This document shows, one piece after another, positions 1 through 5,984 of a stretch of DNA of 8,268 bases. The position numbers were made by a program, and so were the translations under genes. This stretch comes from Acidobacteriota bacterium (lineage in GTDB: Bacteria; Acidobacteriota; Blastocatellia; Pyrinomonadales; Pyrinomonadaceae). Each line of letters starts with the position of its first letter. Positions within the stretch are counted from its first letter, which is position 1. Location of the stretch: assembly GCA_020201365.1 (NCBI GenBank), contig JAIVGV010000067.1, positions 1 to 8,268 on the forward strand, in the 5' to 3' direction. Under the pieces are notes generated by a model. That model was not told the DNA's origin. It ran no database searches and saw only the letters and a program-made list of their open reading frames with translations.

Positions 1-1623
1 CTTGTAATCGAACTGCGGCTGCGTCGGCTTGCCGTAGTTCGTCAGCGCGCCGTGCTCGCCGACGGCGTTGGGGCGCTGGAAGATCCAGTTCTGCCACGCG
101 GTCAGGCGACCGTAGATTTTCGTGTCGAGCGTTTCGGGTCCCGCGAAGCGCAAGCTGGCTTCCATGCCTGTGAGCGCGTCGGGCGAGAGCGACGTGCGCT
201 CTTCGACGGCGACTCTCACCTCGTCCTCGTAGTCGAGATCGTCGGGCGCGAAGGTGACGAGTCCCGCCTCCTCGGCGGCTTCCGCGTCGAAGCGCCCGCC
301 GCGCGCGAGAACTCCGTCGGCATTTTCGGGCGCGGCGAGGAAGCGCGAGTGGAGTCGCGTCAGACCGTTCGACATCGGAAACGCGCCCGCGTTGAGTTCG
401 CTCGTGGCGAGCTCGGTGATCTCTTCGGGCGAGTTGAGCATGTAGCTGCGGTCGGAGGCGAGCAGCAGCTCGAGCAGGTTTCCGGCGAAGCAACTGCCCG
501 GCTCGACGAGGGCGAAGAAGCTCTTGGCGGTGAGATCGAGTCGGCGCAGCGTGCGCGCCATGTGGAGGGTGATCTCGCGCGTGAGCCAGTGGTCGCGGTC
601 GGCGGCGAGCGCCTTGTCAACGGCGAGCACGGCGTCAATGTCGCCGACGGTTCTCAGACAGACGAGACCGATTTCGAGTTGGTTGACTCTCAGGTGCAGC
701 AGCGCGTCGTCGAGTTCGCGGTAGGCTCTGAGAGCCCAGTGGGAATCGCCGAGCCTCTCGATCTCTTCGGGCGCGGTCGGCAAATCTTTTTCGGGACCGC
801 GCACGGTGAGATCGGCGTAGCGCTTCTCTCGATTCAACTTCAGACTGACGTACTTGTACTCGCGCCCCGCGCCGCTCGCTTCGACTTCGAGCGGGTTGAG
901 CCGGATGCCGCGAGCCGGGCGCTCAGACTTGTCCGCTTCGACGATCTCGCGCACGCGCGCGGCGACGCCTTCGTCGAACCTGCTCGTCGGGAACCCGCCG
1001 TCAATCAAGCCCCACTCCTTCGCGCGCTTCGTCCTCAAGCCCTCGGCGAGCGTGGAGAAGACGTCGGCGCGGTCGCGGCGCACCTTGCGCTTGTCAACGA
1101 GGCGCGTGAGCCCGCCCGTGCCGGGGAGCACGCCGAGCAGCGGCACTTCGGGCAGGGAGACGGCGGAGTTGCCGTCGTCGACGAGGTAGATTTCGTCGCA
1201 GGCGATGGCGAGTTCGTAGCCGCCGCCGGAGGCGGTGCCGTTCAGCGCGGCGACGTAGCGCTGACCGGAGTTGCGCGAGGCGTCTTCGATGGCGCAGCGC
1301 GTCTCGTTGGTGAACTTGCAGAAGTTGACCTTGAAGGCGTGCGGCGACGTGCCGAGCATGTAGATGTTCGCGCCCGCGCAGAAGATTCGCGGCTTCAAAC
1401 TCCTGACGACGACGCAGCGGACTTCCGGGTGCTCGAAGCGCAGGCGCTGGACGGCGTCCGCGAGTTCGATGTCCACGCCGAGGTCGTAGCTGTTGAGCTT
1501 GAGCTTGTAGCCGTCGCCGACGGTCTCGTCCTCCTGCACGTCCATCGAGAGGGCGGCGACCGCGCCGTCGAGCTCAAGTCGCCAGTGTTTGTACTGTTCG
1601 GGCGATGTCTCGAAGTTGATCAT
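1..1623 (-). CDS. boxC: Benzoyl-CoA-dihydrodiol lyase (BoxC), 3'-truncated by window edge
   Basis: This is the ring-cleaving enzyme of the aerobic box pathway. After BoxAB epoxidises benzoyl-CoA, BoxC opens the ring with water to give 3,4-dehydroadipyl-CoA semialdehyde and formate in the cytoplasm. I translated the minus strand from the ATG at 1623: 541 codons without a stop. The N-terminus (MINFETSPEQYKHWRLELDG) fits the family as I remember it. A crotonase fold follows, with the oxyanion-hole segment RIFCAGANIYML at residues 79-90 and LNGTASGGGYELAIACDEIY at 127-146. A second crotonase-like half occupies about 260-541 (EPGSCFAGNLLELLLASDRSY; later YGRLTAWQNWIFQRPNAVGE). The family is usually about 550 residues, so only a few C-terminal residues should be missing. 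The start has no clear Shine-Dalgarno sequence, but a downstream Met would cut conserved sequence. A strong promoter and a palindromic operator lie upstream. Other box genes are not in the window. Confidence 0.93.
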   Translation of the reverse strand, partial: MINFETSPEQYKHWRLELDGAVAALSMDVQEDETVGDGYKLKLNSYDLGVDIELADAVQRLRFEHPEVRCVVVRSLKPRIFCAGANIYMLGTSPHAFKVNFCKFTNETRCAIEDASRNSGQRYVAALNGTASGGGYELAIACDEIYLVDDGNSAVSLPEVPLLGVLPGTGGLTRLVDKRKVRRDRADVFSTLAEGLRTKRAKEWGLIDGGFPTSRFDEGVAARVREIVEADKSERPARGIRLNPLEVEASGAGREYKYVSLKLNREKRYADLTVRGPEKDLPTAPEEIERLGDSHWALRAYRELDDALLHLRVNQLEIGLVCLRTVGDIDAVLAVDKALAADRDHWLTREITLHMARTLRRLDLTAKSFFALVEPGSCFAGNLLELLLASDRSYMLNSPEEITELATSELNAGAFPMSNGLTRLHSRFLAAPENADGVLARGGRFDAEAAEEAGLVTFAPDDLDYEDEVRVAVEERTSLSPDALTGMEASLRFAGPETLDTKIYGRLTAWQNWIFQRPNAVGEHGALTNYGKPTQPQFDYK

Positions 1624-1694
1624 TTTAACGATAACGGTTCGACCGGACGCGCGCACGCAAGCCCCGACCGGCCGGCTCCCGCGCGCGCACGAAT

Positions 1695-1716
1695 TTTTCG
1701 AACGAGCGTTCGAAAA
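1695..1716. promoter_or_regulatory. Operator-like perfect palindrome at the boxC transcription start
   Basis: A perfect inverted repeat has 10-bp arms TTTTCGAACG (1695-1704) and CGTTCGAAAA (1707-1716) around a 2-bp centre AG. It begins only 2 bp downstream of the boxC -10 box, so it covers the expected start of transcription, where a bound repressor would block the polymerase. Long symmetric sites with short centres are typical of TetR-family dimers, which often control CoA-thioester catabolism. The link to a TetR protein is inference, since no regulator gene is in the window. The site is 72 bp from the boxC start codon. Confidence 0.75.
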
Positions 1717-1718
1717 CG

Positions 1719-1747
1719 ATGATAGCCGCCCGGCACTCGGCGGTCAA
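1719..1747 (-). promoter_or_regulatory. Sigma-70-type promoter of boxC
   Basis: On the minus strand, TTGACC (plus coordinates 1742-1747) is followed by a 17-bp spacer and TATCAT (1719-1724). Both boxes match the consensus at five of six positions and the spacing is ideal. The predicted start lies near 1712, inside the palindrome, giving a leader of about 90 nt before the boxC ATG at 1623. The promoter is divergent from that of selC, with 26 bp between the two -35 boxes. Confidence 0.75.
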
Positions 1748-1773
1748 GTCGGCGAGCCGTGCGCGCGTCGTGC

Positions 1774-1803
1774 TTGACAGTCGCGGCCCGTCGCGCGTAT
1801 AGC
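1774..1803 (+). promoter_or_regulatory. Sigma-70-type promoter of selC
   Basis: A perfect -35 box TTGACA (1774-1779) is followed by an 18-bp spacer and TATAGC (1798-1803, four of six consensus). The predicted start near 1810 lies about 13 nt upstream of the mature tRNA 5' end, a normal distance for a tRNA gene transcribed with a short 5' leader. Confidence 0.7.
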
Positions 1804-1822
1804 GTCTTGTGCCTTGACGCGG

Positions 1823-1921
1823 GGAGGCGCACCCGCTCTGGTGAGCGGCGCGGTCTTCAAAACCGTCTGTGAGCTTGCGAGAGCAGGCTCGGGTGGGTTC
1901 GATTCCCACACGCCTCCGCCA
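1823..1921 (+). tRNA. selC: Selenocysteine tRNA (anticodon UCA)
   Basis: This 99-nt tRNA is charged with serine and converted to Sec-tRNA, which SelB delivers to UGA codons followed by a SECIS element. The acceptor strands are GGAGGCGC (1823-1830) and ACGCCTCC (1910-1917): seven pairs plus a C-A opposition at the eighth. The D arm has the diagnostic 6-bp stem CCGCTC/GAGCGG (1833-1838, 1843-1848) closed by TGGT. The anticodon stem is GCGGT/ACCGT with loop CTTCAAA; the anticodon TCA is at 1857-1859. The variable arm is an 8-bp stem (1871-1878 with 1883-1890, one G-T pair) capped by GAGA. The T arm is GTGGG-TTCGATT-CCCAC (1893-1909). Discriminator G (1918) and CCA (1919-1921) are encoded. The organism should therefore carry selA, selB, selD and at least one selenoprotein; none is in this window. 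Confidence 0.95.
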
Positions 1922-1929
1922 AAGAGAAG

Positions 1930-2024
1930 CTGTTAGCGATTAGCTGTGAGCTGTTAGCCAGGCGTGAACAGCTCTCAGCTTTCGAGTCAGCTTCGCCCAC
2001 TGTGTTTTGCTAACAGCTCACAGC
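1930..2024. repeat. Cluster of inverted repeats between selC and dprA
   Basis: One short unit occurs four times in two orientations. GCTGTTAGC lies at 1930-1938. GCTGTGAGCTGTTAGC lies at 1943-1958, and its exact 16-bp inverse complement GCTAACAGCTCACAGC at 2009-2024. A near-copy of the inverse, AACAGCTCTCAGC, lies at 1967-1979 with one mismatch. The outer 16-bp arms can form a perfect stem around a 50-nt interior. The composition is less GC-rich than the flanking genes. It looks like a small dispersed palindromic element of intergenic type; no transposase or target-site duplication is visible. A non-ATG reading of dprA would run into its right arm. Confidence 0.8.
1942..1980 (+). terminator. 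Strong hairpin after selC, possible terminator or processing signal
   Basis: AGCTGTGAGCTGTT (1942-1955) pairs with AACAGCTCTCAGCT (1967-1980) over 14 positions with one mismatch, leaving an 11-nt loop. It starts 20 nt after the tRNA CCA end. Only TT follows directly, so it is a poor classical intrinsic terminator; it could instead be a 3' boundary of the tRNA precursor or a mere consequence of the repeat cluster. It competes with the 16-bp pairing of 1943-1958 with 2009-2024. Confidence 0.35.
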
Positions 2025-2039
2025 CAACCGCTCCCTCAC

Positions 2040-3173
2040 ATGAAAGAATGGATCGCACTGAACATGACGCCTGGCGTGGGACCGCGCGCGGCGGCGCGCC
2101 TGCTCGAGAGGTTCGGCTCAGCCGAAGGCGTGTACACCGCTTTGCGCGCGGAGCTCGAGCGGCTGCGGCTGAAGCCGGAGGCGGTCGAGAGCATCGTCTT
2201 GCGCGACCGGCACGAGGAGGCGGAGCGCGAGCTTGAGCGCGTGCGCGGGCTTGGCGCGGACGTGCTCGTCTTAGACGACGGCACGTACCCGCATCTCCTG
2301 CGCGAGATCGCCGACCCGCCGATCACGCTCTACGTCAAGGGCGACTGGGCGGCGTGCTTCGAGAGCCCTTGCGTCGCCGTCGTCGGCTCGCGCCGCGCCT
2401 CGACCTACGGGCAGAACGTGGCGACGATGCTCGCGCGCGATCTCGCCGGCCGCGGCGTCGTCATCGTCTCGGGGCTCGCGCGCGGGATTGACGCGGCGGC
2501 GCATCGCGGCGCGCTCGAAGCGGGCGGCAGAACTGTCGCCGTGCTGGGGACGGGCTTGGACGAAGCCTACCCGCGCGACCACAAGAAACTCGCGGAGGAG
2601 ATACTGGCGAAGGGCGGCGCGCTCGTCTCGCAGTTCCCGCTCGGCACGCCGCCGATACCGGAGAACTTCCCGTACCGGAATCGGATCATCAGCGGCTTGA
2701 GTCTCGGCGTCGTGCTCGTCGAGGCGGCGGAGAACAGCGGGAGCTTGATCACGGCGCGGCTCGCGCTCGAACAGTCGCGCGAAGTTTTCGCCGTGCCCGG
2801 AAACATCACGAGTCGAAACTCGTTCGGCACGAACTACCTGATTAAGGGCGCGGGCGCGAAGCTCGTCCAAACTTGGCAAGACGTGATCGCCGAGCTGCCG
2901 CAGGAGATCGCCGCGCGGATTCTCCCGCCGGAGCCGAAGAAGAAACGCGGCAAGACTGACAACGCGGCGGCGTCAACAGTCGTCCCTTCCGATCTCACCG
3001 ACGACGAGCGCGCGGTCTTCCGCCTCATCCCGACGGACGAGCCGTCGCACATAGACGCGCTCGCCGAAGCGTCGAAACTGAATCTTTCGAGCCTGTCGAG
3101 CGCGCTGCTCGGTCTCGAAATGCGCGAGCTGGTGCGGCAACTGCCGGGCAGGTGCTTCGTGCGAAAGCTCTAA
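2040..3173 (+). CDS. dprA: DNA-processing protein DprA
   Basis: DprA binds incoming single-stranded DNA in the cytoplasm during natural transformation and loads RecA on it. The 377-residue product has the usual family length. An N-terminal helix-hairpin-helix/SAM-like region (about 1-70, with NMTPGVGPRAAARLL) precedes the Rossmann-like core: VAVVGSRRASTYGQ (112-125), VSGLARGIDAAAHRGALE (143-160), TVAVLGTGLDEAYPRDH (165-181), FPYRNRIISGLS (210-221) and AENSGSLITARLALEQ (230-245). A charged linker (about 297-318) leads to a C-terminal winged helix (about 319-377, LTDDERAVFRLI). I chose the ATG at 2040; the same frame extends to a TTG at 2007, but that would translate the repeat arm and add residues atypical of the family. 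No Shine-Dalgarno sequence is evident, and no separate promoter stands out, so read-through from selC is possible. Its stop overlaps the stop of the convergent ABC ATPase gene. Confidence 0.96.
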   Translation: MKEWIALNMTPGVGPRAAARLLERFGSAEGVYTALRAELERLRLKPEAVESIVLRDRHEEAERELERVRGLGADVLVLDDGTYPHLLREIADPPITLYVKGDWAACFESPCVAVVGSRRASTYGQNVATMLARDLAGRGVVIVSGLARGIDAAAHRGALEAGGRTVAVLGTGLDEAYPRDHKKLAEEILAKGGALVSQFPLGTPPIPENFPYRNRIISGLSLGVVLVEAAENSGSLITARLALEQSREVFAVPGNITSRNSFGTNYLIKGAGAKLVQTWQDVIAELPQEIAARILPPEPKKKRGKTDNAAASTVVPSDLTDDERAVFRLIPTDEPSHIDALAEASKLNLSSLSSALLGLEMRELVRQLPGRCFVRKL

Positions 3174-4090
3174 ACGCCGCGCCGCGCTTCGCCGACGAGG
3201 CGCGTGAAGGCTTCTTCGAGCGTCTCGCGGTGCGGCACGATCTCCGAGACCCGCAAGCCCCGCGCGACGAGCAGCGCGTTCACGTCCGCGACGCGCCCGC
3301 CGCCAGCTCGCACGTAGATGAACTGCGTCCCGTTCCGGCTCGCGGCGAGCGTCGGATCGTCGGCGAGCACGCGCAGCGCCTCGTCGGGTCGGTCAACGCG
3401 CAGCCTCACGATCTCGCCGCCCCCGGTCAGCTCCGCCACGCCGCCTTCGTAGAGCAGCCGCCCGCCGTCAATGATCGCGACGCGATCACACAGCTGCTCG
3501 ACCTCATGGAGGAGGTGGCTTGAGAGCATCACGGTCAACTTCAGCTCGTCGCGCAGCCGCCGGATCAACTCCCGCGTCTCGCGTATGCCCTGCGGGTCGA
3601 GCCCGTCGGTCGGCTCGTCGAGGATGACGAACTCTGGGTTCGGCAGGAGCGCCTGCGCGATGCCTAGCCGCTGGCGCATCCCGTGCGAGTAGGCGCGCAC
3701 CGCGTCGTCGGCGCGCGCCGCGAGACCGACGAGTTCGAGCGTCTCGTCCACGCGGCGACGCGGCGCGCCGCCGGAGAGCGCGGCGAGCATCGTCAGGTTC
3801 TGCCGCCCCGTGAAGTTCTCGTAGAAGGCGGGAGCCTCGACCATCGCGCCGGTGCGCGCGAGCGCGCGGTGCGGACGTTTCGCCATGTCTTGACCGAGCA
3901 GGCGCACGCGCCCGGCGGTCGGGCGCACGAGTCCGAGCGCCATGCGAATGGTCGTTGACTTGCCCGCGCCGTTCTGCCCGAGGAAGCCGTAGATGTCTGC
4001 GCGACGCACCGCGAGCGAGAGCGCGTCCACCGCCACGCGCCGCCCGTAACGCTTCGTCAGCCGCTCCGTCTCTAAAACCGCGTCACTCAT
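3170..4090 (-). CDS. ABC transporter ATP-binding protein, BcrA/NatA-like (ABC-2 type)
   Basis: This 306-residue cytoplasmic ATPase would power the membrane protein encoded two genes upstream in the same operon. The Walker A is GQNGAGKST (38-46). The Q-loop region reads TGAMVEAPAFYENFTG (80-95), with VEAP where many ATPases have Gln, as I recall is common in the bacitracin-exporter-like subfamily. The signature is YSHGMRQRL (134-142), a variant of LSGGQ. Walker B is FVILDEP (154-160), the D-loop region GLD (163-165), and the switch histidine is H192 in SSHLLHE. About 90 residues after the core form an accessory domain seen in this subfamily. An in-frame TGA seven codons upstream of the ATG fixes the start. 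The 53-bp gap to the preceding gene suits co-transcription. The substrate cannot be read from sequence; drug, peptide, lipid or ion export are all possible. The last 4 bases overlap the dprA stop region, tail to tail. Confidence 0.93.
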   Translation of the reverse strand: MSDAVLETERLTKRYGRRVAVDALSLAVRRADIYGFLGQNGAGKSTTIRMALGLVRPTAGRVRLLGQDMAKRPHRALARTGAMVEAPAFYENFTGRQNLTMLAALSGGAPRRRVDETLELVGLAARADDAVRAYSHGMRQRLGIAQALLPNPEFVILDEPTDGLDPQGIRETRELIRRLRDELKLTVMLSSHLLHEVEQLCDRVAIIDGGRLLYEGGVAELTGGGEIVRLRVDRPDEALRVLADDPTLAASRNGTQFIYVRAGGGRVADVNALLVARGLRVSEIVPHRETLEEAFTRLVGEARRGV

Positions 4091-4143
4091 CCCGTTAAAA
4101 TCAAAACCTCAAGCCGCCATTTCAGACAAACGACGCCTCGCGC

Positions 4144-4971
4144 CTACAAGCCGACCTCGACGACGAGCGGCATGTGATCCATGCGACCGACGGGCGCGTC
4201 CTTGAGCACTTCGGCGCGGCGCGTCGTGGCGGCGGGCGGCGCGAAAACGTAATCAATGCGGCGGTCGTTGATCGCCGTGTCGCCCGCTTCGCGCCCGGCG
4301 TCGCGGAAGTAGCGCAGCAAATAGCTGTACGCCTCGCTGTCGTGCTTGAGATCGTCCGTGTAGAGGTGCGACTCGTCGCGCGCGTCCAGCTCGAAGTTAA
4401 AATCCCCGGCGACGAAAACCGTCTGACCGCTGTGTGCCCGCGCCCAGTCAACAATACTTTCCGTGTACTCGCGCCGGCGCGCGGCGCGGAAGGCGTCGGC
4501 GTGCGCGCTCACGAGCACGACCTCCGGCGCGTCGGCGCGCGGGCGGAAGGTCGCGGCGACGGCGTAGCGCCCGCCAGCGGGAACGTCCTCGAAGCGCGCG
4601 CCGCTGCTTTTCACGAGCACAGCCTCGACGCGATCCGTGTGCGCCGCGCGAGCCGCCGCGCCGCGGTAGCGACCGCCGAGGTAACCGAGCAGGACTTTGA
4701 GCTGATCGCTTCCGGTCAGCTCTTGCAGGGCGATAGCGTCGGGATCGTTTTTTAGGATCGCGTCGGCGACGGCGCGCAGGTCTGAGGTGTGCGCGCGCGT
4801 GTCGTCTTCGAGTTCGGCGTAGCCGACGTTCCAGGTCATCAGCCGCAGCCGCGCCCCGCCGCCGGTCGCGTCGCGCGCGCCGAGGACGGTGCGCTCGCGC
4901 GCCGCGTCGAAGTGGTGCGCGGCGACGAGCATCGCGGCGCACAGGGCGGCGAGCGTGAGCTTGGCGCGCAT
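4144..4971 (-). CDS. Endonuclease/exonuclease/phosphatase-family enzyme with N-terminal export or anchor segment
   Basis: A 275-residue metal-dependent phosphoesterase of the DNase I/exonuclease III/sphingomyelinase fold. All hallmark residues are present: N48 (MTWNVGY), E84 (ALQELTG), H157 (VSAHADA), D190 and N192 (VAGDFNF), D240 (RRIDYVFA) and D265-H266 (MDHMPLV), so it should be active. Residues 1-18 (MRAKLTLAALCAAMLVAA) look like a Sec signal peptide or membrane anchor. The cysteine at 11 is preceded by Leu and does not make a good lipobox, so a lipoprotein is unlikely. The catalytic domain should face the outside or periplasm. The frame stays open far upstream, but that part is antisense or shadow sequence within the permease gene; the ATG at 4971, 5 nt after the permease stop, is the natural start. 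Its substrate (nucleic acid, phospholipid, inositol phosphate) is unknown. It lies between permease and ATPase genes of one transporter. Confidence 0.9.
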   Translation of the reverse strand: MRAKLTLAALCAAMLVAAHHFDAARERTVLGARDATGGGARLRLMTWNVGYAELEDDTRAHTSDLRAVADAILKNDPDAIALQELTGSDQLKVLLGYLGGRYRGAAARAAHTDRVEAVLVKSSGARFEDVPAGGRYAVAATFRPRADAPEVVLVSAHADAFRAARRREYTESIVDWARAHSGQTVFVAGDFNFELDARDESHLYTDDLKHDSEAYSYLLRYFRDAGREAGDTAINDRRIDYVFAPPAATTRRAEVLKDAPVGRMDHMPLVVEVGL

Positions 4972-4976
4972 CCCGT

Positions 4977-5828
4977 TTAGCTCTTGATGTCCTTGCGGTC
5001 GAAGAGCGCGGCTGCGGCAAGCAGCGCGCCGAAGGTGTACGCGCCGCAGAGGCTCGCGTAGTGGTAGAGGCTCTGCCACGGAATCTGCGGCTTGAACACG
5101 TCGCGCCAGAAGTCCATGTCGGTCGTGAAGAAGTAGGGGCGCAGCTGCTCGAAGAACTCGACGCGCCCGACGACGTAAAGCGCCAGATAGATCGCAATCG
5201 TCGCGACCGTGGCGACCGCCGCGCTCTCGCAGACGACGGAGAGGAGCGTCGCTATCGCGGCGACGACGAGCATCGCCCAAGTGCCCGTCAGCGTCGCGCA
5301 GGCGAAGCGCCACAGCGCGTCGTCGCGCGCGATGCGTCCGGGCTCGTCCACCAAGTTGAGCGGCCCCGGGTAGAGTTGCAGATCGCCCCAGCCGACGAAG
5401 AGCAAGCCGACCAGGAGGTTCAGCCCGACGAAGAACGCCATCATCAGAAGCACGTGCAGCGCGACGACCGCGAACTTCGAGAGCAGGAGCGAGACGCGCG
5501 CGACGGGGCGCACGGCGATCATGCGAAGAGTACCGGCGCGCGCCTCGCCCGCTATTTGTGAGCCCGCGGTCGCGGCGACGAAGACGGGGACGAGGAGGCT
5601 GAAGGAGAAGACGAGCGAGTAGAGCGCGAAGGTGAGCCCGTTGAAATAGCTCTTCGACTCGTAGGTGTAGCGGAACTGCTCCGCCGCCTGCCCGCCCGTC
5701 TTGCGCTCGGCGTAGGTGTAGAAGCCCCAGAGCATGAGCGCGACGAAGCCCGCGAGCGCCGCGAAAGAGAGCTGGAAGCCGCGCGAGCGCGCGAGCTTCG
5801 TGAATTCGATCCGCAGCAGAGTGAACAC
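4977..5828 (-). CDS. ABC-2 type transporter permease
   Basis: A 283-residue inner-membrane protein with about six hydrophobic segments: near 18-39, 66-88, 115-147, 174-200, 204-222 and 254-276. The short N-terminal motif (TLLRIEFTKLARSRGFQ) and the cytoplasmic segment GEARAGTLRMIAVRPVAR (94-111) after the second helix are typical of ABC-2 permeases such as those paired with BcrA/NatA-type ATPases. A larger loop (about 148-172) and an aromatic-rich loop (about 224-253) lie outside the helices. The start is GTG; an in-frame TGA seven codons upstream (TGA ACA ATT TTT GAT AGA GTC) leaves no better choice. It is the first gene of a likely operon with the phosphoesterase (5-nt gap) and the ATPase. 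The start codon lies inside a 7-bp dyad that may control it. The transported substrate is unknown. Confidence 0.92.
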   Translation of the reverse strand: MFTLLRIEFTKLARSRGFQLSFAALAGFVALMLWGFYTYAERKTGGQAAEQFRYTYESKSYFNGLTFALYSLVFSFSLLVPVFVAATAGSQIAGEARAGTLRMIAVRPVARVSLLLSKFAVVALHVLLMMAFFVGLNLLVGLLFVGWGDLQLYPGPLNLVDEPGRIARDDALWRFACATLTGTWAMLVVAAIATLLSVVCESAAVATVATIAIYLALYVVGRVEFFEQLRPYFFTTDMDFWRDVFKPQIPWQSLYHYASLCGAYTFGALLAAAALFDRKDIKS

Positions 5829-5850
5829 GACTCTATCAAAAATTGTTCAC
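5821..5850. promoter_or_regulatory. Inverted repeat spanning the start of the ABC operon
   Basis: GTGAACA (5821-5827) and TGTTCAC (5844-5850) form a perfect 7-bp dyad separated by 16 bp. Read on the minus strand, the loop holds the presumed ribosome-binding region (GATAGAG), and the GTG start begins at the edge of the second arm. It could be a repressor operator or an RNA hairpin that hides the start codon; the sequence does not decide which. Confidence 0.5.
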
Positions 5851-5955
5851 TGAGAGCCCGCCAGTTCGCGCAGTCGCGCGCGAAGTCTCGTCGTCCGTCG
5901 CCCGTGCATCCGACTCGCGCTCTGATGCCGCTCCGCAAGTCGGGGGTGCTCGTCT

Positions 5956-5984
5956 AATTTACGCGCCGCCCGCCCGACTCTGAA
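5956..5984 (-). promoter_or_regulatory. Candidate promoter of the ABC-phosphoesterase operon
   Basis: On the minus strand, TTCAGA (plus coordinates 5979-5984) is followed by 17 bp and TAAATT (5956-5961), each matching four of six consensus bases. Transcription would start near 5949 and give a leader of about 120 nt before the GTG at 5828, carrying the 5821-5850 dyad. The match is modest, though its AT-rich -10 stands out in GC-rich surroundings. Confidence 0.35.

Noticed and set aside
52..1722. A 556-codon plus-strand open frame opposite boxC
   Set aside because: It is antisense to a clearly conserved boxC. Its residue pattern is low-complexity, rich in Arg, Glu, Ala and Val, and matches no family; it is an artefact of G/C-ending codons.
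1625..1909. A 94-residue minus-strand open frame starting MGIEPTR
   Set aside because: Its N-terminal part is the antisense translation of the selC tRNA gene. The MGIEPTR-type peptide is a well-known false protein from tRNA genes, and the rest covers the promoter region.
1901..1921. selC 3' end as an attachment site of an integrated island
   Set aside because: selC is a known integration target in enterobacteria, but there is no integrase gene nearby and no second copy of the tRNA 3' end in the window.
2007..2039. TTG start for dprA at 2007
   Set aside because: It would translate the right arm of the repeat cluster, and the added residues are not typical of DprA; the ATG at 2040 fits.
2271..2879. 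A 202-codon minus-strand open frame inside dprA
   Set aside because: It is antisense to the conserved DprA core, Arg/Ala-rich, and without a motif or ribosome-binding site.
4972..5313. N-terminal extension of the phosphoesterase frame to 5313
   Set aside because: The extra 114 residues are Arg-rich out-of-frame sequence of the permease gene. The ATG at 4971 gives a signal peptide and the usual family length.
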